A stretch of DNA of 64,000 nt. It comes from Paracidobacterium acidisoli (GTDB lineage: Bacteria; Acidobacteriota; Terriglobia; Terriglobales; Acidobacteriaceae). Positions 44,440-52,140 of this stretch are shown here, in pieces. The stretch spans positions 665,583 to 729,582 of the forward strand of contig NZ_QVQT02000004.1 of NCBI RefSeq assembly GCF_003428625.2, given 5' to 3'. How positions within the stretch are numbered: the first letter of the stretch is position 1; the number at the start of each line of letters is the position of its first letter. The position numbers were made by a program, and so were the translations under genes. The notes under the pieces are model-generated. The model searched no databases, was not told the origin of the DNA, and saw nothing but the letters and a program-made list of their open reading frames with translations.

Positions 44440-45966
44440 GTGTCCACTCTGGCTTCATCCGCAGGCGAATCTGTGTGCGCATCTTCGCGAAAGATCGCCT
44501 GGTCCGTCTGTCTTTCCTGTCTGCTCGCCTCCGCCTGTCTGTTTATTCTCCTCGGGCACAAGCCGCTCGCCGACTGGGACGAAGCCATCTATGCCGGCGT
44601 CTCGAAAGAGATGCTCAGCGGGCACTTTTTCTCGCCCACATGGCGTTCGCAGCATTTTTTTGAAAAGCCGCCGCTTTACATGTGGCTTACTGCGATTTTC
44701 TTCCGGCTCTTCGGCATCACGGAGTTCTGGGCTCGCGCATCCTCCGCCCTTGCCGGAGTCGCCATCGTCGGCATACTCCATGGTCTTATGGCGCGTGCAC
44801 GTGGTCTGCGCGCCGCATGGCTCGCCACCCTCATCCTGCTCACCATGAAGGGCTTTGCCCATGCGGCCCGTGTCGGAGAGCTCGATCAGCTTCTTACCCT
44901 CGGCTGCTGCCTTGCTCTCTGGGGCATGCATCGCCTCCGCGGCAGCAATCTCTCCGGCTGGTATCTCGTCTGGACCGGCTTCGCCATCGCCGTCATGACC
45001 AAAAGCGCCGCGGCTGTCGTTATTCCCATCACTCTGCTTGTGCTCATCGTCTGGGAACGCTGGCCCCCTGCTGTTTTCGGCAAAGCCTTCTTCGCCGGAG
45101 CCGCTCTCTTTCTCGTGCTCGCCGCGCCCTGGCACCTATATATGTGGCATCAGTATGGAGCTGTCTTCTGGCGTGAATACCTCGGCGTTCAGGTCTTCTC
45201 GCGCTCCACGATGCAGCTGGACCGCCACGTCAATCCGCCCTGGTTCTACCTCAACGTGCTGGCCATCTATGCCATGCCCTGGCTCTTCCTGCTTCCGTTT
45301 GCCATCGTGAAAGGCTTTCAGAAGAAAGAGCTGCGCGAGTTTCTGATCTTTGCCTTCGTCGTTCTGGGATTGTTCACCGTTGCAAAGACCCGGCTGCCGC
45401 AATACATCGTGCCCGTTTATCCCGCGCTGGTCATCCTGATCGCTGACTGGATCTATCTCTGGTTCACCGCAGCCGTCGAGCCCGCCCGCCGCGTCCGGCG
45501 CTTTGGATACGGCGTCGCCTTCGGCATCGTGGCGCTGCTTGCCTCCGCTCTGCTTGCCCGGCCCGCCGCAAAACATCTGCCCGGAAGGGAAGCGACCGAC
45601 CCCGGTGAAAAGGACGCTCAGTGGCTCCTTCCACTTCTACGTTCAGAATCCAGCCAGAGCTACATTCCGCCTATCCTCCTCTGCATGGATGGCGACTGGT
45701 TTCCGCTGCCTGCAGCTGTCTTTTACGTAAAGCAGCCGCTTCAGCAGGTCTACATCCGGCAACGGCCCGATATCAGCCATGAGGCGCATCTCTATTACGA
45801 CGATCCCCGCCCCCTGAACCGCTACGTCGACGCCTCGCCTCGCCTCGTCGTCATGGATCAAAGCGAAACCAGCGCGCTTCCTGCCAATATGGTATTTCAG
45901 CAAATCCGCCAGAATGGCCGGCTCGTTATAGGTACGATCGCACTGCGATCGGGTGTCTCCCGCTAA
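44440..45966 (+). CDS. GT39/ArnT-like membrane glycosyltransferase
   Basis: 508 residues from the GTG at 44440, with CCGGAG upstream; the longer frame is a gatA shadow. The first loop carries the acidic motif LADWDEAIYAGVSKEML and FFEKPPLYMWL, as in the ArnT/PMT family. About ten further hydrophobic segments and a short soluble end (PDISHEAHLYYDDPRPLN). It probably adds a sugar from a polyprenyl-phosphate donor on the periplasmic side. It resembles the GT39 enzyme at 12734-14572 in design but shares little obvious sequence outside the motif. Confidence 0.88.
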   Translation: MSTLASSAGESVCASSRKIAWSVCLSCLLASACLFILLGHKPLADWDEAIYAGVSKEMLSGHFFSPTWRSQHFFEKPPLYMWLTAIFFRLFGITEFWARASSALAGVAIVGILHGLMARARGLRAAWLATLILLTMKGFAHAARVGELDQLLTLGCCLALWGMHRLRGSNLSGWYLVWTGFAIAVMTKSAAAVVIPITLLVLIVWERWPPAVFGKAFFAGAALFLVLAAPWHLYMWHQYGAVFWREYLGVQVFSRSTMQLDRHVNPPWFYLNVLAIYAMPWLFLLPFAIVKGFQKKELREFLIFAFVVLGLFTVAKTRLPQYIVPVYPALVILIADWIYLWFTAAVEPARRVRRFGYGVAFGIVALLASALLARPAAKHLPGREATDPGEKDAQWLLPLLRSESSQSYIPPILLCMDGDWFPLPAAVFYVKQPLQQVYIRQRPDISHEAHLYYDDPRPLNRYVDASPRLVVMDQSETSALPANMVFQQIRQNGRLVIGTIALRSGVSR

Positions 45967-45996
45967 GGAATCGTCCCCGGCTACGTCTTTCGCCGG

Positions 45997-46590
45997 TCAC
46001 CCCGCGACCGGCCGGTAATATCGCTCTTCCGGATACGCGCAGCCCAGGCACAACGTTCTTCCTTCACGCCGGACAAATCGGTCGTAGTTGATCCCCTCAC
46101 CGCACGCCGCGCAGGCAATGCGCTCTCCCTTGTAGCCTGGAAACTCCTTCGCCTCCAAAGTCACCTCGACCCACTCTTCGTGAAACAGATCCGCATCGCT
46201 CAGTTCGCGATAGGCGCGCATCTGCTGCTGATTTTTATTCTCGATCTCCGGATATATCTCCCGCGCCCTCTGCTTCGATGACTCCAGTGCCGCCACGCGA
46301 ATCGCCCGTCCGCTCTGCACATCCACGAAAGTGGCCGCCATCTTACCCCAGTCGCGGAACTTCAGGGCCCGCTTGCCCAGTCTGCATCCCGTCACCACGC
46401 CAATCGCGTCCGTGGCGCAGCGGTCGATCTCCACAAAGGTCACCAGCCGCTTGCGATCCCTCCCGCGCGGCTCCTCGATGCCCAGCCGCTCGCAGCCCAG
46501 CATGGCCATCCGTACGCCGAGAATCTGTCCCGCGCACAAATGCCCATGCGCCGTCTCGGCCTGCCGCAGCAGCTCGTCAAAGGACTCCAT
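45997..46590 (-). CDS. FmdE-family protein with C-terminal zinc ribbon
   Basis: 197 residues. The N-terminal domain has AETAHGHLCAGQILGVRMAM, the HGHxCxGQ motif of FmdE (formylmethanofuran dehydrogenase operon protein E), and EIDRCATDAIGVVTGC. The C-terminus has CAACGEGINYDRF and GRTLCLGC, a four-Cys zinc ribbon. Family members associate with molybdenum or tungsten enzymes; no such enzyme is encoded nearby, so its partner is unknown. A 7-base-pair hairpin (45992-46012) overlaps its stop. Confidence 0.87.
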   Translation of the reverse strand: MESFDELLRQAETAHGHLCAGQILGVRMAMLGCERLGIEEPRGRDRKRLVTFVEIDRCATDAIGVVTGCRLGKRALKFRDWGKMAATFVDVQSGRAIRVAALESSKQRAREIYPEIENKNQQQMRAYRELSDADLFHEEWVEVTLEAKEFPGYKGERIACAACGEGINYDRFVRREGRTLCLGCAYPEERYYRPVAG

Positions 46591-46599
46591 AGCCTGATG

Positions 46600-47313
46600 C
46601 TACTCCGTGTCCCCCGCATCGCCATCCTCCACCAGCGCCGCCGAAGAGCCCACCAGGTCGAAGCTCACCGCCTCGCCTCCCGTCGCCTGAAAGCGGATGC
46701 GCAGCGGCTCCCTTTGCCAGACCGCATCCGCGCAGGCCGGACTCGCATGGCCGTCACCCTCCCACGCCGCCAGCTTCTTCGACAGCAGCGGTTTGCGTAC
46801 GTCAATCTGAGCTACCACCGCATACAGTTGTTTGCCGCTTCGATTCAGTCCGCAATAGGCGGCATAATCGCGAAACCACACCACATCCGAAACCGCGGAA
46901 TCGAAATCCGGCAGATGCAGCGCCGCAATTTTGCCCGAGCTCCGATCCACCATCAGCCACGGACCTCTCTGCCACACCCAGTGCTCTTTTTTATCCGTGG
47001 GCAGAGCATCGTTCAGCCGCACCGCCCGGCGCACCGTGAAGCTTCGCTGCGTCACATCGTGTGCCTCGCCGGTTGTCCATTCTTTTACCCTGCCGTCCAC
47101 GACCAGCGGACGAACCTTCAGCTCGGTTTCCCCCGGCCGCGCACCCGCCGGATCGCCCTCGGCCGAATACACCTCCTGCCGCACCGCTCCAAGCGCCACA
47201 CTATGGCCCTTCTTCGCTGCAGCGCCGAACGACATATCCGGCGCGCCCAGAACGCACGCCAGCACCACAAGTGCCGGAATCGCGCCTGCAAAGCCCATTT
47301 TTTTCAGGAACAT
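46600..47313 (-). CDS. Hypothetical exported protein upstream of the FmdE-like gene
   Basis: 237 residues. A signal peptide (FAGAIPALVVLACVLGAPDM) leads to a soluble domain with several Trp/Asp-rich strands (DKKEHWVWQRGPWLMVDRSS, VVWFRDYAAYCGL) and no motif that I recognise. It begins 9 bases upstream of the FmdE-like start, in the same direction, so they are probably co-transcribed. Function unknown. Confidence 0.7.
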   Translation of the reverse strand: MFLKKMGFAGAIPALVVLACVLGAPDMSFGAAAKKGHSVALGAVRQEVYSAEGDPAGARPGETELKVRPLVVDGRVKEWTTGEAHDVTQRSFTVRRAVRLNDALPTDKKEHWVWQRGPWLMVDRSSGKIAALHLPDFDSAVSDVVWFRDYAAYCGLNRSGKQLYAVVAQIDVRKPLLSKKLAAWEGDGHASPACADAVWQREPLRIRFQATGGEAVSFDLVGSSAALVEDGDAGDTE

Positions 47314-47390
47314 GTCAGAAGGCTAAGGAGAACAGGCCTTCCGCAAAAGGTCACAGAAGTAATAACTAAATCATGAAAGGAAGCAATAAA

Positions 47391-47897
47391 TCAGGAGGGA
47401 AGAGATACCGAAGTCGAACGGTGGTAAAGAATCTCCGCGCTGACCGTCGTCACGGATTTTCCCGGAGCAGCATTGCCGGCAGTCGTTTTATTACTGACGT
47501 AATACCAAACGAACCATCCCAGTCCGGCCAGCAGCACCAGCAGGACGCCCACACCGGCCCAGCGCAGCCGCACATCAGCCCGCGAGGTGTCTTTCAGCCG
47601 GCTCTTGCTCACATTTTCAGCAAACTGAATCCAGTTGGCGTCGTCATCCTTCAGCTGCCCGCTGCCCTGGTATGCGGACATAAACCGGCTCACCCACGCG
47701 TCTTCGTCGATGCCGACCACACGCGCGTAACCGCGGACGATCCCTTTATTGATCACCCCGCCAGGAAGCTGATCAAAACGCTCCTCTTCGAGCGCCAGCA
47801 GATGCCTGCCGCTGATCTTGGTCGCGTCCCTGATCGATTCGAGCGCTATCCCGCGGGATTCCCGCTCTCTGCGCAACTCTTCGCCGAACTGACTCAT
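47391..47897 (-). CDS. RodZ-like HTH membrane protein
   Basis: 168 residues. An N-terminal helix-turn-helix of the HTH_25/RodZ type (FGEELRRERESRGIALESIR, then LLALEEERFDQLP and NKGIVRGYARVVGID) is followed by a single TM helix (about 112-133, WAGVGVLLVLLAGLGWFVWY) and a short outside tail. RodZ links MreB to the cell wall machinery; this one is short and lacks the large periplasmic domain, so function is uncertain. It is divergent from the permease gene; the 263-base gap has no other gene. Confidence 0.82.
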   Translation of the reverse strand: MSQFGEELRRERESRGIALESIRDATKISGRHLLALEEERFDQLPGGVINKGIVRGYARVVGIDEDAWVSRFMSAYQGSGQLKDDDANWIQFAENVSKSRLKDTSRADVRLRWAGVGVLLVLLAGLGWFVWYYVSNKTTAGNAAPGKSVTTVSAEILYHRSTSVSLPS

Positions 47898-48160
47898 GAT
47901 GCCATCTCCCCAATCAGTAACGACAATGGGGATTACCTTTTACCATAGAACCCTGCTGCCGCCCAGTCAAAGAAAAAGTGCCTTATCCCTTTCCTTTCAT
48001 GGCACTGGGCGATATCAAAGTAACGTAAAAGCCGTTCAGAGCCGGTTATCGGCACGCCTCCGAAAGACTTGAGACTTTAAATTCCGCCTCCGCCGCCTTT
48101 GCTACACTTCTGGAAGGCTCTCCGTCGGCAGGTCTTCCTGCGGCCGCCGCCTTCTCCGGC

Positions 48161-49264
48161 ATGAACAAGCTCATTCTCGGCAATATCCTTCACCGGCCTC
48201 TCCGCACCGCGATCAGCGTCATCGCCGTCGCCATCGAGGTCGCCATGATCCTCTCCATCGTCGCCATCATGATCGGACAGGTCAGCGGAGCCAGCAGTCA
48301 GACCGGCGGCATCGGAGCCGACATGATCGTCCGCCCCCCCAACGCCAGCTTCATCAGCTCGGTCGGCGGCGCCCCGGTACCTGCAAAAATTGCTGAAGTC
48401 CTCCGTAAGCTGTCCCACGTCGCTGTTGCTGCTCCCGTTATTACCAATCTCAGTACCGCCGGCGCGGTACAAACCATCTGGGGCATCGACTACGAGAGCT
48501 ACAACGCTCTCAAGCCCTTCGTCTTCGTCAGCGGCACGCCCTTTCAGGGACAGGGCGACGTCATCGTCGACGACCTCTTCGCGCGCTCCGGCAAAGGCCA
48601 CCACATCGGCGAAGTCATTCAGGTGCTCAACCATCCCTTCCGCATCTGCGGTATCGTCGAGCACGGCAAGGGTGGACGCCTCTTCCTGCCCATCCACGCC
48701 CTCGGCACCCTGCTCGGAACGCCCGACAACGCCTCACTCTTCTACATCCGCAGCGACAATCTCAAAAATCAGGAAGCCATCCGCCAGGAGATTCTCTCCA
48801 CCGCCGGTCTCGGCCAGTATGAAGTCCAGACCATGCAGGAGTGGATGTCCCTTATGACGCCCGAGCATCTGCCCGGCTTCAACATCGCCCTCGACGTCAT
48901 CATCTCCATCGCCTTCATCGTCGGCTTCCTCGTCATCTTTCAGTCGATGTACACCGCGGTTCTCGAGCGCACCCGCGAAATCGGCATCCTCAAGTCGATG
49001 GGCGCCTCAAAGGCCTACGTCGTGAATGTCGTCCTGCGCGAGGCCGCCGTCGTCGCCATCGTCGGTATTATCCTCGGCATCGGCGTCACGCAGCTCATTC
49101 ATCTCGGCATGAGTTACAAATTCCCTACGCTGCCCTTCATCATCGGTCCCGCGTGGTTCCTGCGCTGCATCGTCATCGCACTCATTGGATCGGTGCTTGG
49201 CGCGCTCTATCCGGCCTGGAAGGCCTCCAGCAAAGATCCCGTCGACGCCCTCGCTTACGAATAG
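48161..49264 (+). CDS. ABC transporter permease, MacB/FtsX type (orphan)
   Basis: 367 residues. TM helix at about 14-40, then a periplasmic domain of about 200 residues (MacB_PCD-like), then three TM helices forming the FtsX domain, with LERTREIGILKSMGASKAYV, the conserved cytoplasmic coupling motif. No ATPase gene lies beside it. It may pair with a distant ATPase for lipoprotein or peptide export. A candidate extended -10 (TGCTACACT, 48100-48108) lies 52 bases upstream. Confidence 0.85.
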   Translation: MNKLILGNILHRPLRTAISVIAVAIEVAMILSIVAIMIGQVSGASSQTGGIGADMIVRPPNASFISSVGGAPVPAKIAEVLRKLSHVAVAAPVITNLSTAGAVQTIWGIDYESYNALKPFVFVSGTPFQGQGDVIVDDLFARSGKGHHIGEVIQVLNHPFRICGIVEHGKGGRLFLPIHALGTLLGTPDNASLFYIRSDNLKNQEAIRQEILSTAGLGQYEVQTMQEWMSLMTPEHLPGFNIALDVIISIAFIVGFLVIFQSMYTAVLERTREIGILKSMGASKAYVVNVVLREAAVVAIVGIILGIGVTQLIHLGMSYKFPTLPFIIGPAWFLRCIVIALIGSVLGALYPAWKASSKDPVDALAYE

Positions 49265-49347
49265 CGGAACTCGTTGCAGCTCGATCGCCTGCGCAATCCA
49301 TTGCGTGTACCAGCGCGTCGCATGGAAAAATCGGTTCTTCGCTCTGC

Positions 49348-49905
49348 TCAGCTGTCGTCCCGATCTTCCGCGTCGGACGTCTCCAGGGCTGCCAGCGCAT
49401 CCTCATCCACATCCCATTTCTTCAGAATGCGGAAGATCACGCCCGTTGAAAATCCGGCCCGCATCAGCATGCGCATCACCCGCGCCGCCTCTTTTTCATT
49501 CGATGGCTTACGAATGCCCTTGCGCTCCAGATGCCGCCGCGCCAGCTCTTCCTCGCTCACGCCCTCATAGGCCGCGTCGAGCGTCTTCGCAATCACCTCA
49601 GTCTCGACGCCCTTCATCATCAGGTCCTGCTTCACGCGCCGCTTGCCGAAGCTCGCATTCTCCTGCCGCAGCCGAGCATAGTCCTGCGCATAGCCGGCAT
49701 CGTTCAGGTAGCGCTGCTCCTTCAGTCGCGCCACCACCGCATCCATCTTCGCCTCGCCCGCTTCGCCCTGCTCGACGCGTGCGCGCATCAGCCGTTTGAT
49801 CTCGGCAACCGTGCGCATCCGCCGCCCCAGCGCCTTGATCGCATATTCGTACAGCGCCGTTTCCTCGAGCGGCTCCGATTGTTTCTTTGCACGGCCAAAT
49901 GGCAT
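49348..49905 (-). CDS. recX: Regulatory protein RecX
   Basis: 185 residues built of three-helix repeats. Family patterns: ALYEYAIKALGRRMRTVAEI, VVARLKEQRYLNDAGYAQDY then ARLRQENASFGKRRVKQDLM, and a C-terminal FSTGVIFRILKKW. RecX limits RecA filament activity. The start is 3 bases after the stop of the S9 peptidase gene, so it is expressed from that transcript; recA is not in the window. Confidence 0.88.
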   Translation of the reverse strand: MPFGRAKKQSEPLEETALYEYAIKALGRRMRTVAEIKRLMRARVEQGEAGEAKMDAVVARLKEQRYLNDAGYAQDYARLRQENASFGKRRVKQDLMMKGVETEVIAKTLDAAYEGVSEEELARRHLERKGIRKPSNEKEAARVMRMLMRAGFSTGVIFRILKKWDVDEDALAALETSDAEDRDDS

Positions 49906-49908
49906 ACG

Positions 49909-52089
49909 TTACTGCACCTTCGTCCACTGGTCGACCCAGTCGTTGACCGTCCTGTACCACAGCTCCGAGTTCTGCGGCTTCAGTATCCAGTGGCCTTCAT
50001 CGGGAAAGTACAGCATCTTCGACGGCACCTTCATCCGCTGCAGCGTATCGAAGAGCTGATACCCCTCGGACACATCCAGCCGATAATCGAGCTGCGAGTG
50101 CACCACCAGCGTCGGCGTCCTGAAGTTCGTCTCCGCCAGCATCGGCGACCATCTGCGATACAGCGCCCGATTCGTCCACGGCGTTCCTTTAAATTCCCAT
50201 TCGTTGAACCACAGTTCATCCGTCGTCCCATATGCCGACTCGGTGTTGAACATTCCGTCATGCGTGACGATGCACTTGAACCGGTGCGTATGCCCCAGAA
50301 TCCAGTCCGCCATGTAGCCGCCGTAGCTCGCGCCCAGCGCGCACTCGTGCGACTTGTCGATGAATGAAGAATGCAGCTCCGCATAATCCAGCCCGCGCAT
50401 CAGGTCGATATATGGCTTGCCGCCCCAGTCGCCGTTCACGCCATCCACAAATGTCTGCCCGTATCCCGTCGACCCTCGCGGATTAATCATCACCACGACA
50501 TATCCGCTCGCCGCAAACAGCTCCGCGTTCCAGCGATAACTCCACTCATCGCCCCACGCCCCCTGCGGCCCGCCATGAATCAGAAACTTCACCGGATACT
50601 TCTTCGCCGCATCGAACCCCGGCGGCTTAATAAGGAATCCCTGCACTTTCACTCGGTCGATCGAAGGAAACCAGAACGACTCCATCTTCGGCATGTCGAG
50701 TTGTGCGAGCAGCGCATCATTCAGATGCGTAACCGCATCGACAGCGCTGTGATACAGCGGCAGAGGTCCATCGCGGTTCAGGCCGATGACGGCATCGTGT
50801 CCCATCGCGCTATAAGCTGCATCCGGCCTGTCGCGAGCGATCCGCACCACCTCTGCGGGAGTCGTCACCTCCATGCGTGATGCGATCAAAGCCTTGCCAT
50901 CCGCGGTCACATGCAGATCGCCGAACGCTCCGTTTGTTGTCAGCTGCATCGCCGCGCCCGGCAGCTTCACCATGTACACCGGCTCTTCGCCCGCATCTCC
51001 CGCTGCAAAATAAATCCGCTGCGAATCCGGTGCCCACACAAACTCATCCACCCAGCGATCAAAGCCCGGCAGCATATCTTTGAGCTGTTTCGTTGCGCGA
51101 TCGTACAGCACCAGACGGAAGCGGTCGCTCTCATATCCTGCCCGCCGCTGCGAGCGCCACGCAATGTACTTCCCATCAGGCGAGTAGCGTGGCGTAAAGT
51201 CTCCGCCGAGGCTCGTTGAAATCTTCACCGGCTTCGCATTCGCGTCATCCAGCCGCAGCGTGAAGATGTCTGAATTCGTGCTCAGCGCCGGATCATCGAC
51301 CTTCTTCTCCTCGTACGCAATCTCCCGGCCATCCGGAGAGAACGCGTATCCCGTCGGCCCACCCAGCGAGAACGTCGGCACATCGTGCTCGTCACCCGCA
51401 TTCAGATCGCGCGGCGTGCCGCCATCTGCATCCACCAGAAACAGATGGCTACGCTTGTCGCCCGTGAACACATCCCAGTGCCGATACAGCAGATGCGTAA
51501 AGATGCGCGCCTTCACCTTCGACTCGGCCCGCTCCTCATCGCGCGCCTTATTGCAACCGTCATCGTTACAATCCGGATACACCGCCGACGTAAACAGAAT
51601 CTGCCCTCCATCCGGCGACCAGATCGCCCCGTCGGTCTCCGTGCTCAGATGGGTCAGCCGATGCGCCTCGCCCATCGTTCCCGTCGCGGTGTCGAAACTC
51701 GCCAGCCAGATCTGCTCGCCGCCTTCCCGTCCGCTCTCGAAGAGAATCTCTTTCCCGTCCGATGAAAAACGCCCGCCGTTTTCTCCCGCCATCCACTCCA
51801 TCAGCGCGCGGCTCTTCCCGCCTGCCGTCGGCACCAGCCACAAATGAGGAGTGCGCGTATTCTTTGCGAGGTCCACATCGGTCGCCGAAAACAGAACCCA
51901 CCTGCCATCCGGAGACACATCGATATCCCCCAGCCGCCGCATCTTCATCATGTCGTCGAAGGTCATCGGACGCCGTGCCGGCGTCTGGGAAAAACTCGTC
52001 GCGGCCATCGCTGCCAGCATCAGCGCAGCCGCACACCAGCGGCCCGGAGAGATCCTGTCGAATCCGGAGAAGCGCTTTTGCGGAATCAC
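49909..52089 (-). CDS. S9-family prolyl-oligopeptidase-type serine peptidase
   Basis: 726 residues. A signal peptide (CAAALMLAAMAATSFSQ) suggests export. Residues about 40-440 are a WD40-like propeller (repeats such as VSPDGRWVLFS, FSSDGKEILFESG, YSPDGKYIAWRS). The C-terminal hydrolase has the nucleophile Ser in LGASYGGYM, Asp in VVHSQLDYRLDVSEG and His in PDEGHWILK. It cleaves short peptides, probably in the periplasm. It lies between the sensor kinase and recX, all minus strand. Confidence 0.94.
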   Translation of the reverse strand: MIPQKRFSGFDRISPGRWCAAALMLAAMAATSFSQTPARRPMTFDDMMKMRRLGDIDVSPDGRWVLFSATDVDLAKNTRTPHLWLVPTAGGKSRALMEWMAGENGGRFSSDGKEILFESGREGGEQIWLASFDTATGTMGEAHRLTHLSTETDGAIWSPDGGQILFTSAVYPDCNDDGCNKARDEERAESKVKARIFTHLLYRHWDVFTGDKRSHLFLVDADGGTPRDLNAGDEHDVPTFSLGGPTGYAFSPDGREIAYEEKKVDDPALSTNSDIFTLRLDDANAKPVKISTSLGGDFTPRYSPDGKYIAWRSQRRAGYESDRFRLVLYDRATKQLKDMLPGFDRWVDEFVWAPDSQRIYFAAGDAGEEPVYMVKLPGAAMQLTTNGAFGDLHVTADGKALIASRMEVTTPAEVVRIARDRPDAAYSAMGHDAVIGLNRDGPLPLYHSAVDAVTHLNDALLAQLDMPKMESFWFPSIDRVKVQGFLIKPPGFDAAKKYPVKFLIHGGPQGAWGDEWSYRWNAELFAASGYVVVMINPRGSTGYGQTFVDGVNGDWGGKPYIDLMRGLDYAELHSSFIDKSHECALGASYGGYMADWILGHTHRFKCIVTHDGMFNTESAYGTTDELWFNEWEFKGTPWTNRALYRRWSPMLAETNFRTPTLVVHSQLDYRLDVSEGYQLFDTLQRMKVPSKMLYFPDEGHWILKPQNSELWYRTVNDWVDQWTKVQ

Positions 52090-52140
52090 CGCACCATCAT
52101 ACTCGCTGCATCCTTGTCTTCATTGTCCCTGATCGTTGGC

